Positions 41,683-50,019 of a stretch of DNA of 54,159 nt are shown one piece after another; the stretch's first letter is position 1; each line of letters starts with the position of its first letter. The translations under genes were made by a program, and so were the position numbers. Below the pieces are notes generated by a model, which was given only the letters and a program-made list of their open reading frames with translations, had not been told where the DNA came from and did not search any database. Source of the stretch: CAYVXT01 sp964455485 (lineage in GTDB: Bacteria; Patescibacteriota; Minisyncoccia; Phycocordibacterales; WO2-35-19); assembly GCA_964455485.1 (NCBI GenBank), contig CAYVXT010000034.1, forward strand, positions 1 to 54,159, given 5' to 3'.

Positions 41683-42090
41683 ATGGCCAAACAAAAAGGT
41701 ACCAAAGAAAGTCCATGGAAACTTAAAACTCCTCCTCACACATCAGAATACATAATGTATAAAGAGGAGAGGGATGGTAAGGAAGTGATAGTATGCGAAG
41801 TTGGCAAGACCACACTCCTGTATGATTCAAGGGCTATAGAAGATTTGCATAAGATGTTAAAAAAGCATGGCGATTGGATGGAGCTTGGAAGTGCAGATGA
41901 ACAAAAGCCAGCTAAAGCTGGAACAGTGGAAGCTTGGGGAAGATCAAAAAGCAATCCGGTTGGTGGATGGTATGGCCTCAAAAAAGGACTTAGAGGAAGA
42001 TTTGGTATGTACATGCCACCTTTGTTAGAGGAATTGGGTTTAGCTGAAGTTGAGCATAACCCAAAGGGTAATAGAATGAAGGCGATTTAA
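41683..42090 (+). CDS. Conserved hypothetical soluble protein
   Basis: 135 residues, basic and Gly/Lys/Pro-rich. It opens GTKESPWKLKTPPHTSEYIM and carries a Trp/Gly-rich patch (WGRSKSNPVGGWYGLKKGLR) followed by a helical end. The sequence looks constrained, but I do not know the family. It starts 20 nt after the SRPBCC gene and precedes a membrane protein by 18 nt, so the three may form an operon. Confidence 0.6.
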   Translation: MAKQKGTKESPWKLKTPPHTSEYIMYKEERDGKEVIVCEVGKTTLLYDSRAIEDLHKMLKKHGDWMELGSADEQKPAKAGTVEAWGRSKSNPVGGWYGLKKGLRGRFGMYMPPLLEELGLAEVEHNPKGNRMKAI

Positions 42091-42108
42091 TAATTAATAA
42101 TAAGTAAT

Positions 42109-42528
42109 ATGGAACAAAATATAGGTAAATTAAAAGTTTTCCTAAAAGTTTTTGGTGTAATATCAATTTTGTTATTCGGATTTCTTTTTGTGGCTACATT
42201 ATTTGATTTACCTGCAATGCAAGAAGGTGGTTCAATGAGATTTTTAAGATGGGATGTGCTTTCAAAGCATGTTGAACTAATGATAGAGTCTGTTTATTTA
42301 ACCTGGGGAATATTTTTGTTGATTGCAGCAAAAAATCCTATGGCAAACCTATCATTTTTGCGATTTACCGCTTGGGCAAATTTGGTACATGGTATTGTGA
42401 TGACCCCTCAATCAATGATGCTGCACGGGTTTATGTATAAAATGTTTACTGACGTAGCATATTGTATTGTTTTGGCAATAGGCTTGTTCATACTTCTTCC
42501 AAAAGGGATACAAGAAAAAAACTTGTAA
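42109..42528 (+). CDS. Hypothetical four-TM membrane protein
   Basis: 139 residues with four predicted helices (about 12-30, 60-75, 80-98 and 115-132). Conserved-looking polar residues inside the bilayer (ESVYLTWGIF, FTAWANLVHG) suggest a small-molecule role, but no family is assigned. Last gene of a short run ended by a strong terminator. Confidence 0.6.
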   Translation: MEQNIGKLKVFLKVFGVISILLFGFLFVATLFDLPAMQEGGSMRFLRWDVLSKHVELMIESVYLTWGIFLLIAAKNPMANLSFLRFTAWANLVHGIVMTPQSMMLHGFMYKMFTDVAYCIVLAIGLFILLPKGIQEKNL

Positions 42529-42549
42529 TAAACTGTCCACATGAAGTAA

Positions 42550-42579
42550 CACAAAACCGCCGTTATGGCGGTTTTGTGT
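42550..42579 (+). terminator. Intrinsic terminator
   Basis: ACAAAACCGCC-GTTAT-GGCGGTTTTGT. It separates the small-gene run from pilM. Confidence 0.9.
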
Positions 42580-42581
42580 GA

Positions 42582-42587
42582 TATAAT
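42582..42587 (+). promoter_or_regulatory. Leaderless-type -10 box of pilM
   Basis: TATAAT with 6 nt (TTTTCT-type spacer) to the ATG at 42594, directly after the upstream terminator. Confidence 0.6.
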
Positions 42588-42593
42588 TTTTCT

Positions 42594-43559
42594 ATGAAAA
42601 TCGGGTTTCTATCTAAGTATTTTCCACCTCCTCAATTTTTAAAACCTCATCATATCGGAATGGCTTTTTCTGATTCGTATATAAAGGTTGTTTCAAAAGA
42701 AAGGTCAACCGTGAGAGCTAATTTTAAAAGTTTAGTTATACCTTTGGATCCAGGTACTATAACTGGGGGGAAAATTTCGAATCCAGAAACATTGAAGGAA
42801 AAGTTGCTGCAAGTAAAAAAAGAGTTTAGCAATCCATTTGTTTTTTTTGCAATTCCTGATGAATTGGCTTACATCTTTACAACTACCATACCAATAGCAG
42901 AAGGTGTACAAGTATCCGAAGCAATAGCATTTGGAATTGAAGAGAATGTACCACTTACATTGGCGGACACTACTTTCGATTTCGAGCCCTCTAGCATAGT
43001 TGGAATGCAAGGTGGATACGGAGCTTCTGTTGTTGTTACTGCAACCATGAAAAAGGAGATCGAAAAATATATAAAAGTAATTTCTGATAGTGGTTTAGAA
43101 GCTGTAGGAGCGATCAGTGAATCTCAGGCAATCGCAAACTCAGTTATAAAACACGGCTCGCAAGGGACATTTTGTATAGTGCACTCAAGAGAAGATAGGA
43201 TAGGCATATATTTAGTAAAAAATAACATAGTGCAATTTGCCACCATTCGCGGTGCTGTTAATGGGGATTTTAAAAAACAGTTTTTGGATGAATTTGATAA
43301 ATTTTTGGAATACTCGATTAAATATGGGGGAGGAGAAAAGGATCCAATAACTACAATATTTGTATGTGGTGAATTTCAAGCATCAGAGCAGGCGATAGAA
43401 GCCATAATGGCTATGGGGTCTAAAGTTCCTTCTGCTAAGTTGGCAAATGTGTGGACAAACCTTCTCAAAATCGAAGAGACAACACCTAACATTAGTTATG
43501 AAAACTCGCTAAATCTCGCAGGTCCTATCGGTACAATTATTTCTGACATCATATATTAA
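42594..43559 (+). CDS. pilM: Type IV pilus assembly protein PilM
   Basis: 321 residues, actin-like. The IGMAFSDSYIKVV phosphate-1-type loop, FFAIPDELAYIFTTTIP and EAIAFGIEENVPL are typical PilM features, and the C-terminal part has a FVCGEF strand. PilM sits on the cytoplasmic face and couples PilB to PilN/PilO. It heads the pilMNO-like operon and matches PilB encoded at 21.7 kb. Confidence 0.88.
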   Translation: MKIGFLSKYFPPPQFLKPHHIGMAFSDSYIKVVSKERSTVRANFKSLVIPLDPGTITGGKISNPETLKEKLLQVKKEFSNPFVFFAIPDELAYIFTTTIPIAEGVQVSEAIAFGIEENVPLTLADTTFDFEPSSIVGMQGGYGASVVVTATMKKEIEKYIKVISDSGLEAVGAISESQAIANSVIKHGSQGTFCIVHSREDRIGIYLVKNNIVQFATIRGAVNGDFKKQFLDEFDKFLEYSIKYGGGEKDPITTIFVCGEFQASEQAIEAIMAMGSKVPSAKLANVWTNLLKIEETTPNISYENSLNLAGPIGTIISDIIY

Positions 43560-43563
43560 TATT

Positions 43564-44103
43564 ATGAATCTTATTACAGAATCACAGAAGGAATTATTGA
43601 AAATCGGACTAAAGAGAAGGTTTTATATTGTCGCTCTTTGTTTAATGTCTGCAATGTTTGTTTCGGCTACAGTAATGCTAATACCACCATATGTTATGAC
43701 GATGGGGCAAGCTGAAAATTTGTTGATTCATAATACAGAATCTGCAGATGAAAAATCAGTAAAAGATTTACTTGATTTACCCCGGCAAATAGAAGCAAGA
43801 TTGAAGTTGTATCAAAATAATCTTTCTCAAGGATACACCTCATCGTACATAACGAAGACTATATCGAATATGCCGCAAGGCATTTCGCTTGAAAGCATAT
43901 CGTTTTCAAGAGAGCAGCTGTATAAAGAAAAGAGGGGTACATTGCTTACTGTTGCCGGGACAGCTTCTGATAGGGAGGCCCTGGTTGTATTTTCAAATAA
44001 ATTAAAAGATGCTGAAATATTTTCACTTGTCGACGTGCCAATTTCAAATCTGGCTAAAGGGAAGGACCTACCTTTTACGATAAATTTGTTTATAGCAAAA
44101 TAG
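43564..44103 (+). CDS. pilN: PilN-like pilus alignment protein
   Basis: 179 residues: a short cytoplasmic N-terminus with basic residues, one membrane helix (about 20-42), a coiled coil (about 50-85), and a small alpha/beta domain (ISNMPQGISLESISFSREQL ... LLTVAGTASDREALVVF) of the Fimbrial/PilN ferredoxin-like type. It would bind PilM through its N-terminus and PilO through its soluble domain. The position directly after pilM supports it. Confidence 0.8.
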   Translation: MNLITESQKELLKIGLKRRFYIVALCLMSAMFVSATVMLIPPYVMTMGQAENLLIHNTESADEKSVKDLLDLPRQIEARLKLYQNNLSQGYTSSYITKTISNMPQGISLESISFSREQLYKEKRGTLLTVAGTASDREALVVFSNKLKDAEIFSLVDVPISNLAKGKDLPFTINLFIAK

Positions 44104-44104
44104 A

Positions 44105-44629
44105 ATGAATAACTGGATTCCAAGCAAAAAATACTTAACAATCGCAATGCTAGTTTTTGTGACAAGCACAATGATTTATGTTGCCGGCCTGTTTCTGGTT
44201 AATTGGGAAATCAGAAAAATTGAAAAAACTTACAATAATACCGAATCTGATGCGGCTAGATATGGTAGAGCAAAAGAAATCAACGCAGTAGCTGCAGCGA
44301 ATGAGGAGCAAATTAAAATATTAAAGGAGTTTTTTGTTGATAAAGAGAATCAAGTCGGGTTCATAGAGCAAATTGAAAATACAGCCAAAGATTCTAAAAT
44401 TAAATTCTCCATAGAATCTATTAATTCCGTTCCAGATAAAACAGAATCAGTGAAAGAAGATCTTATTGTGCAAATTATTATAGAGGGTGAGTGGTTGGAC
44501 CTGGTAAGGTTTGTGGATTCTGTTGAGAAAATGCCTTTTGGAGTTTTGATACAAAAAATTAGTTTAGAATATAAATCAAAAGGTGAATGGTCAGGTAGGC
44601 TAGAAATAGTAGCTTATAAAGAAAAATGA
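44105..44629 (+). CDS. pilO: PilO-like pilus alignment protein
   Basis: 174 residues with one membrane helix (about 10-32), a coiled coil (about 38-75) and a ferredoxin-like domain with the strand pattern of PilO (VQIIIEGEWLDLVRFVDSVE). It starts 2 nt after pilN and overlaps the next gene by ATGA. It is expected to heterodimerise with PilN in the periplasm-like space. Confidence 0.78.
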   Translation: MNNWIPSKKYLTIAMLVFVTSTMIYVAGLFLVNWEIRKIEKTYNNTESDAARYGRAKEINAVAAANEEQIKILKEFFVDKENQVGFIEQIENTAKDSKIKFSIESINSVPDKTESVKEDLIVQIIIEGEWLDLVRFVDSVEKMPFGVLIQKISLEYKSKGEWSGRLEIVAYKEK

Positions 44630-44934
44630 AATTCCTAAATTTTAAATTTGGTAAAAATAAAGTTCCAAAACTTTCTTCCATCAAACCGGTAATTTTTGAT
44701 GTAAACCAAAAGTGGTTTATTCTACTTGCTCTGTCGTCGATTATTTTTATTGTTACAGCCCTTGTTGCCTTAAATCTATTTAGGATGATGTATCTTGAGA
44801 CCTATAAAACCACCTCTGCTCCGGAAGACATAAACGGCTTATTGAATATAGATAAACTCAAATCTTCTATAGAGAGAAGAGAGACATCTCGTACGCAAGC
44901 TTTTGAAGCTCCTCAAGACCCAGCTTCCCGATAG
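44626..44934 (+). CDS. Small membrane protein at the end of the pilMNO operon
   Basis: 102 residues with one membrane helix (about 34-58) and a short polar tail containing helical ERRETSRTQAFE. It overlaps pilO by 4 nt and is likely translationally coupled. It occupies the pilP position but shows no PilP domain. Not recognised otherwise. Confidence 0.6.
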   Translation: MKFLNFKFGKNKVPKLSSIKPVIFDVNQKWFILLALSSIIFIVTALVALNLFRMMYLETYKTTSAPEDINGLLNIDKLKSSIERRETSRTQAFEAPQDPASR

Positions 44935-44943
44935 TATTTTCTG

Positions 44944-45015
44944 CGCCTCCGGCAGGAATCGAACCCACATCAACGCCTTAGAAGAGCGCTGCTCTATCCA
45001 TTGAGCTACGGAGGC
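44944..45015 (-). tRNA. tRNA-Arg (anticodon UCU)
   Basis: Minus strand: acceptor GCCTCCG/CGGAGGC, D arm GCTC/GAGC, anticodon arm GCGCT-CTTCTAA-GGCGT (UCU; some G-U pairs), T arm GGTTCGATTCC. CCA is not encoded. Confidence 0.93.
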
Positions 45016-45080
45016 AATGGTGATGATAGATTAGCAGATTTTTTATATTTGTGCTATATTTTGAGGCATCAGAAATTTTG

Positions 45081-45145
45081 GTCGAAAATACATAATAGCT
45101 TCGCTAAAATGCATTTTCGACACGATTTTTGTTGTGCAAAAATCG
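45081..45145. repeat. Two palindromes between divergent tRNA genes
   Basis: GTCGAAAATACAT (45081-45093) pairs with ATGCATTTTCGAC (45109-45121), one mismatch, around an AGCTTCGCTAAA loop. CGATTTTTG-TTGTG-CAAAAATCG (45123-45145) abuts tRNA-Val. No promoter-like or coding signal explains them. Confidence 0.6.
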
Positions 45146-45217
45146 CGCGCTTAGCTCAGTTGGTAGAGCAACCCGTTTACACCGGGAAGGTCAGGAGTTC
45201 AAGTCTCTTAGCGCGCA
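45145..45217 (+). tRNA. tRNA-Val (anticodon UAC)
   Basis: Acceptor GCGCGCT/AGCGCGC, D arm GCTC/GAGC, anticodon loop TTTACAC (UAC), T arm AGTTCAAGT. CCA is not encoded (CTA follows the discriminator). Confidence 0.94.
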
Positions 45218-45222
45218 CTAGG

Positions 45223-45966
45223 ATGGATATAAAAATTCTCTATGAAGATGAATACGTGCTTGCTTTGAATAAGCCGAGCGGTATTTTGGTACATTCTGAC
45301 GGTAAATCAAAAGAAAAAACTTTGTCAGATTGGGTTCGAGAAAATTATCCAACACTAAAAGATGTGGGAGAGCCCCAAACTCTTATAAACGGGGAAGTGG
45401 TGACTCGTCCCGGTATTGTACACCGACTCGATAGGGACACTAGTGGGGTGATAATAGTTGCTAAAACAAAGGAAGCCCATGCATTTTTAAAGGGGCAATT
45501 TCAAAATAGAGAAGTTCAAAAAATATATCACGCAGTAGTTCATGGAAAGTTTTCAGAAGACAAACTCCAAGGGGTTATTGATAAACCAATTGGCAGGAGC
45601 ACTACTGGTACAAAATGGTCAGCTGAGTTTGGGGCAAAAGGTGAGATGAGGGAGGCGCTGACTGAGTACAGAGTGGTTGGACAACAAGACATGGATAATA
45701 AATACCAATTTGCATATCTTGAAGTGATGCCAAAGACTGGTCGTACTCACCAAATCAGAGTGCACTTGAAATCAATTTCTCACCCCGTAATTTGTGACAA
45801 AGTTTATGGTACGAAAGACACGTTTGAAATTGGGCAAAAAATTGGATTTTCAAGGCTTGCACTTCATGCCTATTCAATAAGTTTAAAACTCCCCAACAAT
45901 ACTTTTATAAAAATAGATGCTCCTTTACCTGAAGAGTTTGAAAAAGTTAAATTACAGTTAAAGTAA
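45223..45966 (+). CDS. RluA-family pseudouridine synthase
   Basis: The ATG at 45223 is used; the longer frame would run through tRNA-Val. 247 residues. The catalytic loop GIVHRLDRDTSGVIIVAKT contains the active-site Asp, with YEDEYVLALNKPSGILVH before it and GRTHQIRVHLKSISHPVI after it. It isomerises uridines in 23S rRNA or tRNA; the N-terminal S4 domain of RluD is absent, so the target is undetermined. It starts 5 nt after tRNA-Val. Confidence 0.92.
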   Translation: MDIKILYEDEYVLALNKPSGILVHSDGKSKEKTLSDWVRENYPTLKDVGEPQTLINGEVVTRPGIVHRLDRDTSGVIIVAKTKEAHAFLKGQFQNREVQKIYHAVVHGKFSEDKLQGVIDKPIGRSTTGTKWSAEFGAKGEMREALTEYRVVGQQDMDNKYQFAYLEVMPKTGRTHQIRVHLKSISHPVICDKVYGTKDTFEIGQKIGFSRLALHAYSISLKLPNNTFIKIDAPLPEEFEKVKLQLK

Positions 45967-45967
45967 A

Positions 45968-45991
45968 GAGCGCGAAGTTGCCTCCGCGCTC
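45968..45991 (-). terminator. GC-rich hairpin between convergent genes
   Basis: GAGCGCG (45968-45974) pairs with CGCGCTC (45985-45991). On the minus strand it is followed by a short T-rich run. Probably the terminator of the HTH cassette. Confidence 0.6.
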
Positions 45992-45999
45992 GTTCCTGG

Positions 46000-46395
46000 T
46001 CATTTTCTCTTTCTTTTGGTTCGTAACTCGAGCCTAACAAGAATACGGTTTGCTTGGTCAGGGTTGTATTTGACCCCAAACAAACTGTGAATTGCGCTGG
46101 AAATTTTTCTGCCAGACCACCTCCCTTTGAACCCAAAATTTTCCGGGCTATCGGCATAAATGAGAGGGATCTGAGTGATTTGATCCGCTCTCAATTTTGC
46201 TGGTCGGCCAGTTGATTTCCGTGCTTTTGCTCCTATGTGGCCATTGGCTAAGAATTGCGCATACCATCTAGATGCGGTGGCACGACTGACTCCATATTCT
46301 CTCGCAATCGCCGCTTGGCCGTATCCAGCATCAAAGAGTTTAAAAGCGGCAATTCTACGCTGCTCCATCTCTTCCCGGGATAAAAATTCTTTCAT
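46000..46395 (-). CDS. GC-rich helix-turn-helix protein (IS630-type DNA-binding domain)
   Basis: Start at the ATG 46395, which has a clear Shine-Dalgarno (GGGGGT) 6 nt ahead. 131 residues. The first HTH lies in FDAGYGQAAIAREYGVSRATASRWY, followed by a winged-helix segment with GRWSGRKISSAIHSLFGV and a basic tail. This matches the DNA-binding part of IS630/Tc1-like transposases and related regulators. No DDE catalytic domain follows, so it is not a transposase itself. Base composition is richer in G+C than its neighbours. Confidence 0.7.
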   Translation of the reverse strand: MKEFLSREEMEQRRIAAFKLFDAGYGQAAIAREYGVSRATASRWYAQFLANGHIGAKARKSTGRPAKLRADQITQIPLIYADSPENFGFKGRWSGRKISSAIHSLFGVKYNPDQANRILVRLELRTKRKRK

Positions 46396-46477
46396 TTGGT
46401 ACCCCCAATAAAACATAAATCATTTATTAATAAAGTCAATGAATTGAAAAATGGCCCAAAAATGATATATTTTGTGT

Positions 46478-49400
46478 ATGAAAGAGGAAAATACCAAATC
46501 TAAAGCCGCACAGAGAGAAGAAGAAATACTAAAATTCTGGCAGGATAACAAAATTTTTGAAAAAAGCCTTGAAAATACGCGAGCTCACGGATCAAAGGGT
46601 GAATTTGTGTTTTATGAAGGTCCTCCTACAGCAAATGCTAAACCCGCGTTACATCACCTTGAGGCAAGAGTGTTTAAAGACATAATTCCACGCTACAAAA
46701 CCATGCGTGGGTTTAGTGTGCCTAGACGTGCAGGTTGGGATACGCACGGTCTTCCTGTTGAGCTTCAGATCGAAAAGAAACTCGGATTAAAATCAAAAAA
46801 AGATATAGAAAAGTATGGAGTAGAGCAATTTAACAAAAAATGCAAAGAAAGCGTTTTCGAATACATAGGAGATTGGGAAAAATTTACTGACCGTATTGGT
46901 TATTGGGTTCTCAAAGAGAGCGCGTATTACACCTTCAATCCAGAATACATGGAAACAGTATGGCATGTGGTCAAAAAAGTGAATGATCAAGGTTTACTTT
47001 ATAAAGACTACAAGGTAGTACCTTGGTGTCCGCGATGCGGCACAGCGCTTTCTTCGCACGAACTTGCTCAAGGATATGAGGATGTTAAAGATTTGTCCGT
47101 TACAGTTAAATTTCGTTTGAAACCAGGTCAAAAATTTGGTGAATACGAAACTAAAGATCATGCTTATATATTGGCATGGACTACTACTCCGTGGACACTA
47201 CCGGGCAATGTTGCTTTGGCTGTGGGTGAAAAAATTAAATATTCTGCGTTAAGAGTTGAAGGTGTTTCAGAATTATTGATCCTTGCCACTGAAAGAGTTG
47301 CCGAAGTGTTAAAAGACCAAAAAATTGAAGTAGTACATGACGATATTTTAGGAAAAGATTTGGTAGGGCTAGAATACGAGCCTCTTTACCCATACCTTAA
47401 AGACAATCTTCCGGATTTGGAAAAAACAAAACTTGAAAAGGCATACAAAGTGTACTCGGCAGATTTTGTAACAACTGAAGATGGTACAGGTGTGGTGCAT
47501 ACCGCCGTTATGTATGGGCAGGATGACTTTGTTTTAGGTACTGAAATTGGTTTACCTAAATATCACTTAGTAAATGAAGACGGGACTTTTAAAAATGAAG
47601 TAAAAGAGTTTGCAGGACGGTTTGTAAAAGATGAGGATGTGGCAGTAGATATAATAAAAGACTTGGCGCATAGAAATCTTTTGTTTAAAAAAGAAAAGTA
47701 TGAACACTCGTACCCGCATTGTTGGAGGTGTAAAACTCCACTTATATATTTTGCAAGAGACTCTTGGTATATAAGAATGTCTGAATTAAGAGATAAGTTG
47801 GTAGCTGAAAACGAAAACATAAAATGGGTACCCGATCATATAAAAGAAGGTAGGTTTGGAGAGTGGCTTAGAGATATAAAAGATTGGGCAATTTCACGCG
47901 AAAGGTATTGGGGTACGCCACTTCCAATTTGGCAGAACGAAGCGGGCGGCATCACGGTGGTCGGTAGTGTTGATGAATTAAAGCAAAAAGTTAAAAAATC
48001 TGGCAACAAATATTTTACTCTTCGTCATGGACAGGCTGAAAGTAATTTGAATGATTTAATAAATTCAAATCCTAGCAACATTTACCATCTTACTGAAGAG
48101 GGTAGGTCTCAAGCAAAAATTGCAGCTCAAGATTTACCTAAGGATATTGACTTTATAATCTCTTCTCCTTTTATAAGGTGTAAAGAGACAGCTGAAATTG
48201 CTCGCGTTGCTCTAGGTCTTGATGAAAAAAATTTGGTAGTGGATGAACGTATAGGTGAGTTTAAAAAGGGAGAAAATTTGGAAGGTAAACCATGGGAGGA
48301 ATATTGGAAGCTTTTCAAAAACACTAAAGAGAGATTTGAGATCTCACCAGATGGAGGAGAAACTCTTTTGGATTTAAACAAAAGGATGGGAAAATTTTTA
48401 TATGATTTAGAAAACAAATATTCTGATAAAAAAATCCTCATAGTCAGTCATGAAGGTCCTATAACGGCTCTTCATACTGTTGCCAAAGGGGTATCTGTGA
48501 GTGAAGCAATCAAAATAAAAGATGGTGGCGAATTTAGATCAGGTTTCGCAGAATTTCTAAATTTAGATTTTGTGCCATTACCTCACAACGAAAATTATGA
48601 GTTAGATCTACATAAACCTTACATTGACGAGGTGGTTTTGGTAGACGAAAAAGGACAGGAATTAAAAAGAGTGAAAGAGGTAATGGATGTTTGGTTTGAC
48701 TCCGGTTCAATGCCATTTGCCCAAGAAGGTTTAAAGAATTTGGATAAAATGCAGTATCCAGCTGACTTTTTTGCTGAAGCTATAGATCAAACACGTGGAT
48801 GGTTTTATACACTCCATGCTATCGGGATACTCATGGGTAAAGGTAGAGCGTACAATAATGTAATTTGCCTCGGCCACATTTTGGATTCTCAAGGTAAAAA
48901 GATGTCAAAGTCTGTTGGAAATATTGTGGACCCTTGGGTAATGATAAATAAGTATGGGGTGGATTCGCTCAGACTTTGGATGTACACCGTGAATCAACCT
49001 GGGGATTCTAAAAACTTTGATGAAAAAACAGTTGATGAATTGGTAAAGAAAACTTGGAACCCTCTAGAAAACATCATTTCGTTTGTAGAAATGTATGATT
49101 CTGAAAAAGTAAGTCCGTCATCTCAAAGTGAAGATGTTTTAGATAGATGGATAATCACTAGACTCATAGAACTCGTTAAAAACGGTACGAAAAATCTTGA
49201 TGAGTATGATATTTTTAGCGCAGGTCGACCAATACGCGATTTTGTATCTGATTTTTCTACTTGGTACATCAGAAGGTCGAGAGATAGGTTTAAGTCTGAT
49301 GATTTGAAAGATAAGAGCAATTCGCTTGCAACAACTAAATATGTGCTTCTTGAATTTTCAAAATATTTAGCACCTTTCACTCCATTTTTTGCTGAGTTTA

Positions 49401-49996
49401 TATATCAAAAAGTTAAAACTGAAAGCGGTCCCGAGAGTGTGCATCTTTGTAGTTGGCCATTTGATTCTAATCAAGACAAAGTCGACGAAGAGGTTTTGGA
49501 TAATATGAAAGAAGTAAGAAATACAGTTTCGTACGCTCTGGAAAAAAGAATGGCGGCAGGTATAAAAGTAAGACAGCCTTTAGGCAAGCTGAAAGTTAAA
49601 AGTGATAAGCTTAAGGGTGAAGAAGAATACATCAAGCTTGTAAAAGATGAAGTAAATGTAAAAGAAGTGGAATTTGATAATAGTTTGGAATCTGATGTTG
49701 AACTCGATACAAACCTCACAGAGGAATTAATAAAAGAGGGGAATGTAAGGGAGTTTATACGCGCAGTGCAGGATTTGAGAAAGGAAAGAGGTTTGTCTCC
49801 AAATGACAAAGTTAACTTGCTAGTTGAAACCGATAAGGAGGGTGAAGAATTTTTAATGTCTGCTAAAAGTGAAATATCAAAGCCAACAAATCTCCAAGAA
49901 ATACAGTTCGAGTCTAATTCTGGTAATGAATTGAAAATTGAAAACATGAATGGCGGTAATTCGGGTTGGAAATTCAAAATTGATTTAAAATTTTAA
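46478..49996 (+). CDS. ileS: Isoleucyl-tRNA synthetase with an inserted histidine-phosphatase domain
   Basis: 1172 residues from the ATG at 46478. Class I core with PTANAKPALHH (HIGH-like, about 50-60), the CP1 editing domain, WGTPLPIW, WFDSGSMPFAQ and KKMSKSVGN (about 808). Between WGTPLPIW ... VDELKQK and DLHKPYIDEV is an extra domain (about 508-705): TLRHGQAES with His517, SPFIRCKETAEIA (Arg), GEFKKGENLEG (Glu) and VSHEGPI with His658. This is the full catalytic set of histidine phosphatases/phosphoglycerate mutases. The frame is continuous. The VLVDEKGQELKRV segment lacks the zinc cysteines common in IleRS. Charging activity is probable; the phosphatase role is unknown. Confidence 0.93.
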   Translation: MKEENTKSKAAQREEEILKFWQDNKIFEKSLENTRAHGSKGEFVFYEGPPTANAKPALHHLEARVFKDIIPRYKTMRGFSVPRRAGWDTHGLPVELQIEKKLGLKSKKDIEKYGVEQFNKKCKESVFEYIGDWEKFTDRIGYWVLKESAYYTFNPEYMETVWHVVKKVNDQGLLYKDYKVVPWCPRCGTALSSHELAQGYEDVKDLSVTVKFRLKPGQKFGEYETKDHAYILAWTTTPWTLPGNVALAVGEKIKYSALRVEGVSELLILATERVAEVLKDQKIEVVHDDILGKDLVGLEYEPLYPYLKDNLPDLEKTKLEKAYKVYSADFVTTEDGTGVVHTAVMYGQDDFVLGTEIGLPKYHLVNEDGTFKNEVKEFAGRFVKDEDVAVDIIKDLAHRNLLFKKEKYEHSYPHCWRCKTPLIYFARDSWYIRMSELRDKLVAENENIKWVPDHIKEGRFGEWLRDIKDWAISRERYWGTPLPIWQNEAGGITVVGSVDELKQKVKKSGNKYFTLRHGQAESNLNDLINSNPSNIYHLTEEGRSQAKIAAQDLPKDIDFIISSPFIRCKETAEIARVALGLDEKNLVVDERIGEFKKGENLEGKPWEEYWKLFKNTKERFEISPDGGETLLDLNKRMGKFLYDLENKYSDKKILIVSHEGPITALHTVAKGVSVSEAIKIKDGGEFRSGFAEFLNLDFVPLPHNENYELDLHKPYIDEVVLVDEKGQELKRVKEVMDVWFDSGSMPFAQEGLKNLDKMQYPADFFAEAIDQTRGWFYTLHAIGILMGKGRAYNNVICLGHILDSQGKKMSKSVGNIVDPWVMINKYGVDSLRLWMYTVNQPGDSKNFDEKTVDELVKKTWNPLENIISFVEMYDSEKVSPSSQSEDVLDRWIITRLIELVKNGTKNLDEYDIFSAGRPIRDFVSDFSTWYIRRSRDRFKSDDLKDKSNSLATTKYVLLEFSKYLAPFTPFFAEFIYQKVKTESGPESVHLCSWPFDSNQDKVDEEVLDNMKEVRNTVSYALEKRMAAGIKVRQPLGKLKVKSDKLKGEEEYIKLVKDEVNVKEVEFDNSLESDVELDTNLTEELIKEGNVREFIRAVQDLRKERGLSPNDKVNLLVETDKEGEEFLMSAKSEISKPTNLQEIQFESNSGNELKIENMNGGNSGWKFKIDLKF
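49588..49620. repeat. AAGTTAAAAGT-type repeat peptide within ileS
   Basis: AAGCTGAAAGTTAAAAGTG followed by ATAAGCTTAAGGG encodes KLKVKSDKLKG in frame in the tRNA-binding region. It resembles the AAGCTTAAAG intergenic repeat near 33.7 kb and the other AGTTAAAA-rich elements. Confidence 0.45.
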
Positions 49997-50019
49997 ATTT
50001 ATAATTAAAAATTTTAAAC

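Noticed and set aside
45001..45222. N-terminal extension of the RluA-type gene
   Set aside because: The frame runs through tRNA-Val; the conserved sequence starts at 45223.
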